This document shows positions 34,370 to 43,710 of a stretch of 64,000 nt of DNA, in pieces (the stretch's first letter is position 1; each line of letters begins with the position of its first letter). The translations under genes and the position numbers were made by a program. The DNA is taken from positions 150,144 to 214,143 of the forward strand of contig NZ_MAST01000053.1 in NCBI RefSeq assembly GCF_001758225.1, given 5' to 3'. The notes beneath the pieces are model-generated. The model was given only the letters and a program-made list of their open reading frames with translations. It did no database searches and was not told where the DNA came from. The DNA comes from Humibacillus sp. DSM 29435 (GTDB lineage Bacteria > Actinomycetota > Actinomycetes > Actinomycetales > Dermatophilaceae).

Positions 34370-35943
34370 GCAGAAGCAACAACCAGAGACCGCAGGTCAC
34401 GAGCGACCCGGCCGACCGAGCGGACCCTACGTCGCTGCCGCTGTTCGCGGTACCGGGACCACCCCGCCCGGGCCGGGTGAGGGGTTCGTTTTCGATGAAC
34501 CACCCGGCCGACTCCGACGGGCCGGCCGCGCTCAGACACTCCCCGAGGTCACAGCCGAGTGAGCCGATGCCGGTGCACCGGGCGCGGCATTCGTACAACG
34601 AGGGCCTGGACTGGGACCTGATCGCGGTTCTGCGCAAACAGGCGTCGGCGCGCCTCAGTGAAGTGAACAGAGACGACGGTGGACACCTGAGCAAGAAAGA
34701 ACAACGCGAGCGCGGCCGGGCCATCATCCTCGAGCTCCTCAATGACGAGTCAGCCGTGAGGATGACCGCGGGGGAGGAGTCCTGGACCCTGGCCGTCCAG
34801 GAGCAGATGGCCGAAGCGTTGGACGCCGCGTTGTTCGGGATGGGGCGTCTGCAGCCGCTCCTTGATGACGACCGCGTAGAGAACATCCTGATCGCTGGGC
34901 ACGCCCGCGTCTGGCTCGAGCTGGCCGGAGGGCGCCTGGTCAAGGGGCCACCGGTGGCCAGCAGCGATCAGGAGCTGATCGACTTCCTGGTGTTCCTGGC
35001 CTCGCGGTCAGAGGCCAACGCGCGACCGTTCAGCGAATCCGAGCCGCGCCTACACCTGCGCCTGGACGACGGATCCCGGTTGGCTGCGGTGGCCTGGGTG
35101 CACCCGTTCCCGTCCGTGGTCATCCGCCGGCATCGCCTCAGGAAGGTCAGATTAGAGGACCTTGTCGACTCGCAGACGTGCACCCAGCTGGCCGCCTCCT
35201 TCCTGGCGGCCGCAGTCAAAGCCGGCCGGAGCGTCGTGGTCACCGGCGCCCAGGGGGCAGGCAAGACAACGGTCGCGCGTGCGTTGTGCGCAGAGATCCC
35301 GAAACGGGAGATCATCGGCACCTTCGAGACCGTCTACGAGCTGCACCTGCACGAACTGGAGGACCAGCACGACATCGTCTTCCCCTGGGAAGCGCGGCCC
35401 GGGTTCGGCGAACGCGGCCCTGACGGGAAGAAGGCGGGGGAGTTCACCCTGGCCGAGGCCCTGATCGACTCGTTCAAGTTCAACATCAGCCGCCAGATCG
35501 TCGGCGAGGTGACCGGGCCGGAGATCCTGGCCATGTTCAAGGCCATGGAGTCCTCCAACGGGTCCATCTCCACCACGCACGCCCGCAACGCCGTAGGTGC
35601 GATCGGGAAACTGGCGACGTGCGCCCTGGAGGCCGGCCCTCAGATCACCTACGAGTACGCGATCCGGCAGATCGCCGCGAACGTCGACATCATCGTCCAC
35701 GTCGCCATGGACAAGAGCGAGCTACCCGACGGCTCAGCACAGCTGTCCCGGTGGGTGTCGGAGATCATCGTGGTCACCCCGGGCGAGAAGGAACTGGGCT
35801 ACGCAACGACGACGGTTTTCAAGGCCGGACCACACAGCCGAGTGGCGACCCCGAACGTCATGCACGATGACTACAAAGAGCTGGAACAGTGGGGCTTTGA
35901 CCTGACCGGCTTCTACAGCGAACGCGGCGAGGCCGCGTCGTGA
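34366..35943 (+). CDS. tadA: TadA/CpaF-type secretion ATPase
   Basis: TadA hexamers power pilus assembly. The 525-residue product has a ~75-residue disordered N-terminus, an N-terminal domain with ILIAGHARVWLEL, then the RecA-like core: Walker A TGAQGAGKTT at about 300–309, an Asp/Glu-rich box (FETVYELHLHELED), Walker B RQIVGEVTGPEIL and the His box STTHARNA. These features fit CpaF/TadA of the VirB11 superfamily. It is part of a run of genes overlapping by 1–4 bases. Confidence 0.9.
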   Translation: MSRSNNQRPQVTSDPADRADPTSLPLFAVPGPPRPGRVRGSFSMNHPADSDGPAALRHSPRSQPSEPMPVHRARHSYNEGLDWDLIAVLRKQASARLSEVNRDDGGHLSKKEQRERGRAIILELLNDESAVRMTAGEESWTLAVQEQMAEALDAALFGMGRLQPLLDDDRVENILIAGHARVWLELAGGRLVKGPPVASSDQELIDFLVFLASRSEANARPFSESEPRLHLRLDDGSRLAAVAWVHPFPSVVIRRHRLRKVRLEDLVDSQTCTQLAASFLAAAVKAGRSVVVTGAQGAGKTTVARALCAEIPKREIIGTFETVYELHLHELEDQHDIVFPWEARPGFGERGPDGKKAGEFTLAEALIDSFKFNISRQIVGEVTGPEILAMFKAMESSNGSISTTHARNAVGAIGKLATCALEAGPQITYEYAIRQIAANVDIIVHVAMDKSELPDGSAQLSRWVSEIIVVTPGEKELGYATTTVFKAGPHSRVATPNVMHDDYKELEQWGFDLTGFYSERGEAAS

Positions 35944-36809
35944 CCGCGCTGATCCCAGCCCTGGCGGGTGCGCTGATCGTGGCCGGCCTCCTCGGGGCCG
36001 TCATCGGCCTCCGGGGCACGCCACCTCGGCCACCCGCGCCCGGGCGCAACCGCATCCCCGGGGCCCGGCGGTACGGAGCCCTGACCCGGCGAACACGGTT
36101 GCTGCTGCTGGTAGGGCTGGGAATCGGCGCAGTGGTCGCCCTGCTCACCGGGTGGGTGGTGGCCCTGCTCATCGTGCCGGCCGCGTTGGCCGGCCTGCCC
36201 TACCTGCTCTCTTCCCCGGAAGCCGGGGACAAGATCGCTCAGCTCGAGGCGCTGGAGGAGTGGACCAGGTCGTTGGCGGGCCTTCTTACCGCCGGCGCCG
36301 GCCTCGAGCAGGCCTTGATCAGTACCCTGCGTTCTACCCCCGCCCCGATCCGACCCGAGGTCACCCGGCTGGCCTCCCGTCTGCGGGCCCGGTGGGGCAC
36401 CGAGGACGCCCTACGCGCTTTCGCCGATGAGCTCGACGATGCCACCGGGGACCTGATCACCGGCAACCTCATCCTGGCCGCGCGCCGTCGCGGTCGCGGC
36501 GTCTCGAACGTCCTGGACGCCTTGGCTGAGTCCGTAGCCAGCGACGTGCGGGCCCGACGAGAGATCGAGTCCGACCGCGCCAAGCCCCGCTCCACGGCCC
36601 GCTGGGTCACGATCATCACCATCGGCGTGCTGGCCTTCCTCGCGATCACGGGGGAGTACGTCGCCCCGTACGGGTCACCGTTCGGGCAGGTGCTGCTCAC
36701 GATGCTGCTCGCCCTCTACGTAGCCACCTTGATCTGGATGAAGCGGATGGCAGCCGGGGAGCGGCTGCCCCGGTTCATCGGGGCCGCCGCCGCTGAAGCG
36801 GCCCGCTGA
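35940..36809 (+). CDS. tadB: TadB-like membrane platform protein
   Basis: The 289-residue protein has hydrophobic helices at the N-terminus and around 45–90, a T2SS-F-type cytoplasmic domain (EALEEWTRSLAGLLTAGAGLEQAL and a conserved D-rich segment DELDDATGDLITGNL), and two C-terminal helices. TadB and TadC form the inner-membrane platform on which the TadA ATPase acts. It starts with GTG overlapping the TadA stop and abuts tadC. Confidence 0.87.
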   Translation: MTALIPALAGALIVAGLLGAVIGLRGTPPRPPAPGRNRIPGARRYGALTRRTRLLLLVGLGIGAVVALLTGWVVALLIVPAALAGLPYLLSSPEAGDKIAQLEALEEWTRSLAGLLTAGAGLEQALISTLRSTPAPIRPEVTRLASRLRARWGTEDALRAFADELDDATGDLITGNLILAARRRGRGVSNVLDALAESVASDVRARREIESDRAKPRSTARWVTIITIGVLAFLAITGEYVAPYGSPFGQVLLTMLLALYVATLIWMKRMAAGERLPRFIGAAAAEAAR

Positions 36810-37714
36810 TGGCCACCGGACTGCAGCTGGCCATCGCCGCTGGGGCCCTGATCGGGTTAGGAGTGGCGTTCTTGATCTGGCGGCTCGCGCCCGCCGACCC
36901 CGACCTCGGTGAGGCGCTGAGCCGGCTCACGCCGCAGACCCGGTCCGGCGGGACCCGGCTCAGCATCGATGCCACCGACACCCGGGAGCGTCTCGGGCTG
37001 TGGGCCATGAAAGCGTTGCCCGCGGGAACCTGGGGAACCGTCCCCACGAAAGAGCTGGCGATCATGCGGATCTCGTTGAGCCGGTTCTACGGGGAGAAGA
37101 TCCTCTACGCCCTGGTAGGTCTACTCGTTCCGCCGGTACTGACCGCCCTGTTCACCGTCCTGGGTCTGGGTCTGCCGGTGGTGATCCCGGTGCTCGGCTC
37201 GCTCGTCCTGGCGATCGTGATGTTCTTCCTGCCGGACTACAACATGCGCGACGAGGCGAAGAAGGCCCGGGTGGAGTTCTCCCGGGCACTGGGGGCCTAC
37301 ATCGACTTCGTAGCGCTGGAACGCCGCGGCGGCGCCGGGCCCCGGCAGGCCATGGAGGTCTCGGCCGAGGTCGGGGACAGCTGGGTGTTCCGCCGCCTGG
37401 GGGAGGAGCTGGCCCGCACCCGCTGGTCCGGGGTCACCCCCTGGGAGGCCCTGCGCGGGCTGGCCGACGAGCTGGGCCTGCCCGAACTGGAGGACCTGGC
37501 CGACATCATGCGCCTGTCCGGCGAGGAAGACGCCCAGATCTACACCAACCTGCGGGCCCGGTCCGCGTCCATGCGCGCCGCCATGCTCGCCGCCGAAAAG
37601 GGCAAAGCCAACGAGATCGGGGAACGCATGTCGATCCCGATGAGCATGCTCGGCGTCATCTTCCTCGCCATCCTCGTTGCCCCCGCTCTCCTTCGGGTAC
37701 TCGAGGGCAGCTGA
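36809..37714 (+). CDS. tadC: TadC-like membrane platform protein
   Basis: The 301-residue product is the second T2SS-F-type protein of the operon. It has a membrane segment at the N-terminus, paired helices around 100–145, a cytoplasmic domain with SRALGAYIDFVALERRGGAGPRQAME-like residues, and a final helix (MLGVIFLAILVAPALLRVL). The start overlaps the TadB stop by one base (TGATG). Pairing with tadB is the typical platform arrangement. Confidence 0.86.
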   Translation: MATGLQLAIAAGALIGLGVAFLIWRLAPADPDLGEALSRLTPQTRSGGTRLSIDATDTRERLGLWAMKALPAGTWGTVPTKELAIMRISLSRFYGEKILYALVGLLVPPVLTALFTVLGLGLPVVIPVLGSLVLAIVMFFLPDYNMRDEAKKARVEFSRALGAYIDFVALERRGGAGPRQAMEVSAEVGDSWVFRRLGEELARTRWSGVTPWEALRGLADELGLPELEDLADIMRLSGEEDAQIYTNLRARSASMRAAMLAAEKGKANEIGERMSIPMSMLGVIFLAILVAPALLRVLEGS

Positions 37715-37809
37715 TGACCCGTACGGCGCCCAACCACGCCCACGGCCCACTCACCGCCGTGGGACCCACACACCACAGCATGGCCACCACCGAAGGGGAA
37801 GAACAATGA
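37714..37809 (+). CDS. Possible 31-residue linker peptide
   Basis: A short frame links tadC to the next gene with overlaps at both ends (TGATG at 37712–37716 and ATGA at 37806–37809). The product is His/Thr-rich with no helix or domain. It may be a coupling peptide that keeps ribosomes moving through the operon, or not translated at all. Confidence 0.35.
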   Translation: MTRTAPNHAHGPLTAVGPTHHSMATTEGEEQ

Positions 37810-38027
37810 TCCAGTTGGCAGCTACCTTGCACACGCTCGGGGTCCGGCTCACCGACACCGTCCAGGACAAGGTCCACCTGATCAAAGGCGACCGAGACCG
37901 CGGGTCGGTGACGATCGAACAGGTCCTCTGGGCCGTCGCCGTGATCGGCATCGTCGCCATCGTCGTCGGGGCGGTCACCACCTATGTTCGCAGCCAGAGC
38001 AGCAAACTCGGTGGCACCGGCGCATGA
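37806..38027 (+). CDS. Small Flp/TadE-type prepilin-like membrane protein
   Basis: The 73-residue product has a hydrophilic 34-residue N-terminus ending in GDRDRG, then SVTIEQVLWAVAVIGIVAIVV, one hydrophobic helix and a short tail. Cleavage after the Gly would leave Glu at position 5 of the mature protein, as in type IV prepilins. It is the best candidate for the major pilin of this locus, given its size. The three following genes share the same motif. Confidence 0.72.
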   Translation: MIQLAATLHTLGVRLTDTVQDKVHLIKGDRDRGSVTIEQVLWAVAVIGIVAIVVGAVTTYVRSQSSKLGGTGA

Positions 38028-38443
38028 GAGCGCCCCGGCCCACCGCTTCGCCCAGCCACCGTTTGGTGGCAGGGGGGCGTGATCGCGGGTCGGTATCGAT
38101 CCAGATGGTGACCATGCTGCCGCTGCTGTTCACGGTCATGTTCCTGGGCATGCAAGGAGCGTTGTACTACCACGCGCGCACCGTCGCGATCGCCGCAGCG
38201 CAGGAAGGGGCTCGCGTCGCTGGCAGTGAGGGCGGAACCGGTAGCGAGGGCGCCGCCGCCGCTACTGGGTTCGTTGCTGACGCCGGCGGTGACGGGGTCA
38301 TCCGGTCCGCGTCCGTCAGCAGCCAACGCAGCGCCACCACGGCCACCGTGACCGTGCGCGGCACGGCCATGAGCGTCATCCCAGGCTGGGCTCTGGCGAT
38401 CAACCAGTCCGCAGCCGTCCCCGTCGAGAGGATCACCCGATGA
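38024..38443 (+). CDS. TadE-like protein
   Basis: The 139-residue product has a short basic N-terminus with GGRDRGSVSIQ, a hydrophobic helix (about 27–47), and a soluble part with GALYYHARTVAIAAAQEGARVA, the usual TadE pattern (helix followed by A-rich amphipathic region). TadE-type pseudopilins cap or modify Tad pili. The start and stop overlap its neighbours by 4 bases. The mature position 5 is Gln rather than Glu. Confidence 0.78.
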   Translation: MRAPRPTASPSHRLVAGGRDRGSVSIQMVTMLPLLFTVMFLGMQGALYYHARTVAIAAAQEGARVAGSEGGTGSEGAAAATGFVADAGGDGVIRSASVSSQRSATTATVTVRGTAMSVIPGWALAINQSAAVPVERITR

Positions 38444-38871
38444 ACATCCTGCGCGGGGAGCGGGACCGCGGCTCAGCCGTCATCGAAACCGTCATCGGCG
38501 TGCCAGCCTTCATGCTGTTCGTCGGGTTGATCTTCTTCGCCGGCCGGATCGCCATCGCGAACCAGGCCGTCGAGTCCGCCGCCAACGAGGCCGCCCGGAC
38601 CGCGTCCATCGCCCGAACCCAGGAACAAGCGAGCTCCGACGCGGCCGCGGCCGCGGCCACCTCCTTGTCGAACCAAGGGGTGGCCTGCGTGAGCCGGGAG
38701 GTGTCAGTTGACACCACCGGGTTCGCCGCGCCGGCTGGAACCCCGGCGCAGGTCACGGCCACGGTCACCTGCCAGATCAACCTCGCTGACCTGGCCTTGC
38801 CGGGGCTCCCGGGGACCAGGACGCTCAGCGCCACGATGGGCTCAGCCATCGACAGCTACCGAGAACGGTGA
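38440..38871 (+). CDS. TadE/TadF-like pseudopilin
   Basis: The 143-residue product carries GERDRGSAVIETVIG near the N-terminus followed by a hydrophobic helix, then an Ala-rich helical segment (ANQAVESAANEAARTASIA) and a domain with two Cys (CVSRE, CQIN) that could form a disulfide outside the membrane. Glu at the +5 position fits a prepilin-like leader. It is flanked by genes of the same type with 4-base overlaps. Confidence 0.78.
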   Translation: MNILRGERDRGSAVIETVIGVPAFMLFVGLIFFAGRIAIANQAVESAANEAARTASIARTQEQASSDAAAAAATSLSNQGVACVSREVSVDTTGFAAPAGTPAQVTATVTCQINLADLALPGLPGTRTLSATMGSAIDSYRER

Positions 38872-39323
38872 GCACGCGAATGGAAACCCAGCTGCGGCGC
38901 CTGACCCGTGGAGAGCGAGAACGAGGCTCAGTCAGCCTCTGGCTCGCCACCTCAGGCCTGGTCATGATCGTGCTGGTCGGACTGGCCGTCGACCTCAGCG
39001 GTCAGGTCTACGCCCAACAACACGCCCGCGACGTCGCCCGGCAAGCCGCCCGCGCCGCAGGCCAGCAGCTGCAAGGGCCCATCGCGGTACGCGGCGACGG
39101 AGCCTTCGCTGACCCCTACGCCGCGCAACAAGCCGCCCAAACCTACCTCGCCGGGTCAGGCCTGACCGGGTCCGCGACCATCATCAACGGGCAAACGGTG
39201 CGGGTGGACACCACCGACAGCTACCAGACAAAGTTCTTGAGCATCATCGGCATCACCGGCTTCACCGTCCACGGCGAAGCCGACTCCCGCATCACCCGCT
39301 CCGTCGGGGGGGTAGAACAGTGA
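38868..39323 (+). CDS. TadG/TadE-like protein
   Basis: The 151-residue product has GERERGSVSLWLATSG, then a helix (LVMIVLVGLAVDLSGQVYAQQHARDVARQAAR) characteristic of TadG-like/Rv3654c-type proteins linked to actinobacterial Tad loci. No von Willebrand domain is present, so it is a short form. The ATG lies 4 bases before the end of the preceding gene and the stop overlaps the large LysM gene. Confidence 0.76.
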   Translation: MSTRMETQLRRLTRGERERGSVSLWLATSGLVMIVLVGLAVDLSGQVYAQQHARDVARQAARAAGQQLQGPIAVRGDGAFADPYAAQQAAQTYLAGSGLTGSATIINGQTVRVDTTDSYQTKFLSIIGITGFTVHGEADSRITRSVGGVEQ

Positions 39324-42300
39324 GGCTTACCCAGCGGTTGGCCGGACTGGCGGCCGCCCTGACCCTGCTCGGTATCGTCGTCGGCCTCCCGCTCGCCCTC
39401 CTGGCCGCCGGGCAGCTACCCCACTCCGTTCCCAGCCTCGACCAGGTCCGAGACGACCTATTCGGCCGCGATGACGGCACCCTGGTCTTGACCATCCTCA
39501 CCGTGATCGGGTGGGCGGCCTGGGCTTACCTCACCGTGGCGATCGTGCTCGAGGTCGCCTCCCGGCTACGCGGGGTCACAGCCCCGCACCTGCCCGGCTT
39601 CCACCTGCCCCAGAACACCGCACGCGGGCTGGTCTCGACCGCATTGCTACTTTTCGTCGCCATCCCCACCGCAGCACCTGACGCGAACGCGACCATCCCC
39701 CACGCCCCCACCCTCACCACGGCCGCCACCACTGCCCTCACCACGGCCCGAACCTCGGCCCCCAACGGCCCGGCCCAAGCCCGCACGCCATCGGCCGCCA
39801 ACCACAACGTCAAACCCTCCACGCTCCGACCAGCCGCCGACGCCAAGCGGGGCACCGCCCAGGCCACCGCCGCGCCGACCGCCCCACAAACCCTGGTGCG
39901 CCACACCGTGCGCCACGGGGAGTCCCTCTGGTCCATCGCCGAGCGGTACCTCGGCGATGGTCGCCAGTTCCCACAGATCGCAGACGCCAACGCCGACGTC
40001 CTCGGGCGCAACCCCGGCTTCCTGCGGACCGGGACCGTGCTGAAGATCCCGACGGCCCAGGCCGCCGCCCCTACCGTGACCCTGGCACACCGGCTAACCG
40101 TCGAGAAGGGCGACACCCTGTCGCAGATCGCGCTCGAGGAGCTCGGCAACGCCGGCAGGTACCCGGAGATCTTCAACGCCTCACGCGGCATCACCCAACC
40201 CGACGGAGCGCACCTGCGCGACCCCAACCTGATCTACGTCGGTTGGGCCCTCAACATCCCGCAGCCAGCCACCACCGCTAGCGCGGGAACACCCGCGCCG
40301 CACCAGGCCGCACACGTCCACCCGAAACCACCAAAGCAGAACCCGCCACCACACCCAAATGAAGCTGCCCCCCGCGCGCGCGCAGGCGCGGTGGGCGCCC
40401 CTACCAAGGTCGCCCCCCCGAACCAGGCCCCCGCCTCTGGTCGGGTCGGTGCGGGCGAGTGGTGGCGGATCACCGATGGTCGGGTGAGCGCCGCCACAGC
40501 TCCGAAGACCGCGCCATCCGCACCCACTGCCCCGGCCGGGAAAAGCCTCACGCCCCCCGCCGAGACGCCCAGAGCGACGACCAGTGAAACCGCTACCGCC
40601 CCCAAGACCATCTTTGCGGCCCCATGGGTCCTTACCGGTCTGACCGGTGGGGGCGGCTTCCTGGCCGGGTCGATGATGCTTGTGCTTCGCCGTCGTCGCC
40701 GGGCGCAGTTCCGGGCGCGTCGGCCTGGGCGAACCATCGCCACTCCGCAGCCGCGGCTGGCGCCGGTAGAAAAGACCATCACCGTCATCGGATCCGCGGC
40801 CATCCCCGACGTGGAACGCCTAGACCAGGTCCTGTGCAGACTGGCCGCAGCCCGCACCGGGTGCCAGCTGGTCATGCCCGAAGTGGCCGCCGTTCAGCTC
40901 ACCCGCCACACCCTGACCCTGCACCTGTCCAACCCGATGACCCTGCCCCAGCCCTGGAACGGCAGCGCCGACGCGATGCACTGGGTCGTTTACACCACAA
41001 CCGACACGGTCGAACAGATCGGGCCGTTGGTGCCCGACCAGCCGGCGCCCTACCCGCTGCTGGTAACCATCGGTCACGGGACAGCAGGAGACACCTGGCT
41101 CCTCAACGTTGAAGACCTCACCCTGAACATCACCGGGGACCTCGACTACAGTCGCGACTTCGCCCGGTACCTCGTAGCTGAGATCGCCTGCAACCCCTGG
41201 TCTCACGGCGTCCGGGCCGAGCTGGTCGGAGTCGCTACCGAAGTCGCTGCCATGAACCCCGACCGGGTCCGCGTCCACGACGACGGCGACGCGGCAGCCG
41301 AAGTCCTGGCCGCCGCCGTCGCAATGATCGACCGGGCCCAGGACGCCGGCATAGACGTGACGAACGCCCGCGCCACGCAGGCCGGTGCGGACACCTGGCC
41401 GGCTCGCCTGATCATCCTCGACGCTGCCACCAAGCAAACCCATTCACTGAGCCGCCTCCTCGAGCTGGTGCACACCCACCCGGGGCTCACCGGCACCAGC
41501 ATCGTCGTCCGCGGCGAAAGCACCAACGAACTCGGGATCACGCTCCACGTCAGTAGCAATGGCCGGGTCACGATGCCCGCCTCCGGACTTGATCTCGTCG
41601 CGGTCGGCCTGACCAGCGACGAGGCTCAAGGGTGCGCCGCCTTGCTGACCCAGAGCGATGACCTGCACGACATCGAGATCCCCAGCGACGAAGACGCCGA
41701 CGGATGGCGGGCCTGGGCCAACGAGGCCGGCGCGCTCCGGCCAGAACACACCATCCCCCGAGACAGCAATACTGGCCAGGAGGAGGGGCTCACCACCACC
41801 GTGCTCGAGGCGCAGGACGAGGAGTACGTCCACTCGGGCGCCACGACCCGCCAGGACCTGCAGGCCCTGGCACCCAAGATCACGGCGCAGGTCAGTGCGG
41901 CGGTACTGCATGCCGACCCGGAACTCGATAACGATGTGGCCGCCTGGTGGGCCAGTGACTGTCCTCTACCTCGGTTAAGCCTCCTCGGACCGGTCGGGGC
42001 CATCACCCGCGGGACCCCCGTGACGAAAAGGAAGCCGTACTTCACTGAGGTACTGGCCTTCCTCAGCACAAGAGCTCACGGCGCCACCCCCGAAGAGCTC
42101 GCCGAAGCCTTCGGTATCAGCCCCGGCAAAGCCCGCGACTACGCGAACATCGTGCGCAGCTGGCTCGGGACCAACCCGCGCACCGGGGACGACCACCTGC
42201 CCGACGCGCGCAAAGCGCCCGCAGCACGCAACCGAGGGGTCGCCGTCTACGAGATCCTCGACCTCCTCAAGGATGTCGACCTGTTCCGTCGGCTACGGGC

Positions 42301-42748
42301 CCGAGGGGAGGCTCAAGGCGCGCACGGCATCGACGACCTCGATTCCGCCCTGCGCCTCGTCCAAGGCCGCCCCTTCGACCGTTTACGTCCGGGAGGTTGG
42401 TCCTGGCTAGCCGACGGCGACCGGCTCGACCACCACATGATCTGCGCCATCGTCGACGTCGCCCACCTGGTGACCACCTACAGCCTGCAAACCGGCGACC
42501 TGCGGCGCGCCCGTCTAGCCGCCGAGACCGCCGCCCTGGCGGCCCCCGATGAGGAGATCCCCCGCCTGGACCTAGCCGCCATAGCCAACGCCGAGGGCCA
42601 CACCGGCGAGGCTCAGAGACTCCTGCGGGACGAGGTGTACAACCGCTCCGATGACGACGACGCGCCTACCGAGCTCAGTGAGCGGACCCAGCAGATCATC
42701 GCCGGCAAGAATTGGACTGATGCCAAGGGCACACGTCAGGCCAGCTGA
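39320..42748 (+). CDS. Large LysM–BTAD membrane protein
   Basis: The 1142-residue product is modular. There are hydrophobic helices at about 8–30, 55–78 and 103–118, two LysM domains at about 193–245 (VRHGESLWSIAERYL) and 257–314 (VEKGDTLSQIA), a Pro/Ala-rich linker, another helix at about 433–457 followed by RRRRR, and a long cytoplasmic part. The last ~200 residues resemble the bacterial transcriptional activator domain (helical repeats with ARLAAETAALAAPDEEIPRL). LysM would bind peptidoglycan and BTAD occurs in SARP regulators. It ends the Tad-like operon and may link wall contact to the cytoplasm; I infer this from architecture only. Confidence 0.82.
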   Translation: MRLTQRLAGLAAALTLLGIVVGLPLALLAAGQLPHSVPSLDQVRDDLFGRDDGTLVLTILTVIGWAAWAYLTVAIVLEVASRLRGVTAPHLPGFHLPQNTARGLVSTALLLFVAIPTAAPDANATIPHAPTLTTAATTALTTARTSAPNGPAQARTPSAANHNVKPSTLRPAADAKRGTAQATAAPTAPQTLVRHTVRHGESLWSIAERYLGDGRQFPQIADANADVLGRNPGFLRTGTVLKIPTAQAAAPTVTLAHRLTVEKGDTLSQIALEELGNAGRYPEIFNASRGITQPDGAHLRDPNLIYVGWALNIPQPATTASAGTPAPHQAAHVHPKPPKQNPPPHPNEAAPRARAGAVGAPTKVAPPNQAPASGRVGAGEWWRITDGRVSAATAPKTAPSAPTAPAGKSLTPPAETPRATTSETATAPKTIFAAPWVLTGLTGGGGFLAGSMMLVLRRRRRAQFRARRPGRTIATPQPRLAPVEKTITVIGSAAIPDVERLDQVLCRLAAARTGCQLVMPEVAAVQLTRHTLTLHLSNPMTLPQPWNGSADAMHWVVYTTTDTVEQIGPLVPDQPAPYPLLVTIGHGTAGDTWLLNVEDLTLNITGDLDYSRDFARYLVAEIACNPWSHGVRAELVGVATEVAAMNPDRVRVHDDGDAAAEVLAAAVAMIDRAQDAGIDVTNARATQAGADTWPARLIILDAATKQTHSLSRLLELVHTHPGLTGTSIVVRGESTNELGITLHVSSNGRVTMPASGLDLVAVGLTSDEAQGCAALLTQSDDLHDIEIPSDEDADGWRAWANEAGALRPEHTIPRDSNTGQEEGLTTTVLEAQDEEYVHSGATTRQDLQALAPKITAQVSAAVLHADPELDNDVAAWWASDCPLPRLSLLGPVGAITRGTPVTKRKPYFTEVLAFLSTRAHGATPEELAEAFGISPGKARDYANIVRSWLGTNPRTGDDHLPDARKAPAARNRGVAVYEILDLLKDVDLFRRLRARGEAQGAHGIDDLDSALRLVQGRPFDRLRPGGWSWLADGDRLDHHMICAIVDVAHLVTTYSLQTGDLRRARLAAETAALAAPDEEIPRLDLAAIANAEGHTGEAQRLLRDEVYNRSDDDDAPTELSERTQQIIAGKNWTDAKGTRQAS

Positions 42749-43122
42749 CTGGCTGAGGTGTTGGACAAACCGCAGGTGGGCGCAGCTTCCTACCAGCACC
42801 CTTACCCTCCGGCCTTAAGTCCTGGTCAGAACCGACCGCACCCCGCCACGAGGACCCGGCTGTCCCCGTATGCATCATGAAATTTCCGGTAGCCGTCTGG
42901 CCGTCCCCCTAGGCGGCCGATGAGATGCGTCTTTCCGCCCAGATAGGGCGTGTCTCGAACGTGCTGCCTACCGCCCAGAGTGGGCCACGCCCAGAATGGG
43001 TTGGACCGCGAATGGCTGCGCCCCCCTCAGTCTCCGCGCCGCAGCTCTGCCGCGATTCTGTGCCGGTATGCGCGCCTTGAGGACGCGCCGCCACTAGAGT
43101 CACCTGCCAGGAGGCGGGTTGA
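42749..43122. other. Intergenic gap before the cargo segment
   Basis: About 370 bases without a convincing gene. Just before the next gene there is a good ribosome site (AGGAGG at 43109–43114) and a TAGAGT hexamer at 43095–43100 that could be a -10 element, with no clear -35. No terminator hairpin was evident after the LysM–BTAD gene. Confidence 0.5.
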
Positions 43123-43710
43123 GTGGCGAAGGAAACTGCACAACGGCTCGGGTATGAGGGGCTTCACGAAATCAAGGAGTGGCTGGAGGCCACGATGAGA
43201 TTCGCGTTCACCTACACGGTCTGGGACAGCGAGCCCATGTGCACACGACCATGTCCAGACGGCACCAAGAAGGCGCTCGATCTTGAAGGAAACACGGTAG
43301 GGAGGCCCGGAGACCGCCCGCGCCCGGTGAGCGTCGAGTGCAAGAAGTACACCACTGTCGGTGGTCAGGCGGAGGGTTACAGGGAGTTCTTGGCTGTTGC
43401 GTACGCGAACACGGTGCACATGACCGACTCGATAGGCGAGGACGCCGAGCGGGAGTTCCTGTGGGTGACGTATCACCCCTTTTCCCAGACGAAGTGGAGC
43501 GAACTGTTGACCGTCAAGCACCTGCGGGAATGCGTGGAAGACCACCTCGGCCTCCTCGACGGGGCCGAGATTGATGATGACTTGTTGGCAATCGTCGCTC
43601 AGCGGATCGGCGTCTTGGTGGTGGGTCAGCGACAGGTGGATATACGCCTGAGCAAGGACGAGGCGGGCTTGGCGTTGCATCACCTGCGGAAGGAAGGGTA
43701 TCGGGCATGA
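43123..43710 (+). CDS. Putative PD-(D/E)xK nuclease-like protein
   Basis: I do not recognise a named family. The 195-residue product has a possible nuclease core: Asp53 in ALDLEGN, then VECKKYTTVG with Glu72-Cys-Lys74, matching a D...ExK active-site pattern. A helix and a segment FLWVTYHPFSQTKWSELLT follow. It starts at GTG with AGGAGG 8 bases upstream and overlaps the next gene by 4 bases. Cargo position between Tad and T4SS operons and pairing with an unknown partner make a defence function plausible, but this is inference. Confidence 0.6.
   Translation: MAKETAQRLGYEGLHEIKEWLEATMRFAFTYTVWDSEPMCTRPCPDGTKKALDLEGNTVGRPGDRPRPVSVECKKYTTVGGQAEGYREFLAVAYANTVHMTDSIGEDAEREFLWVTYHPFSQTKWSELLTVKHLRECVEDHLGLLDGAEIDDDLLAIVAQRIGVLVVGQRQVDIRLSKDEAGLALHHLRKEGYRA

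Noticed and set aside
39526..40227. 233-residue reverse-strand frame opposite the LysM gene
   Set aside because: Val/Ala/Gly-rich shadow of the Thr/Ala/Pro-rich forward coding sequence.
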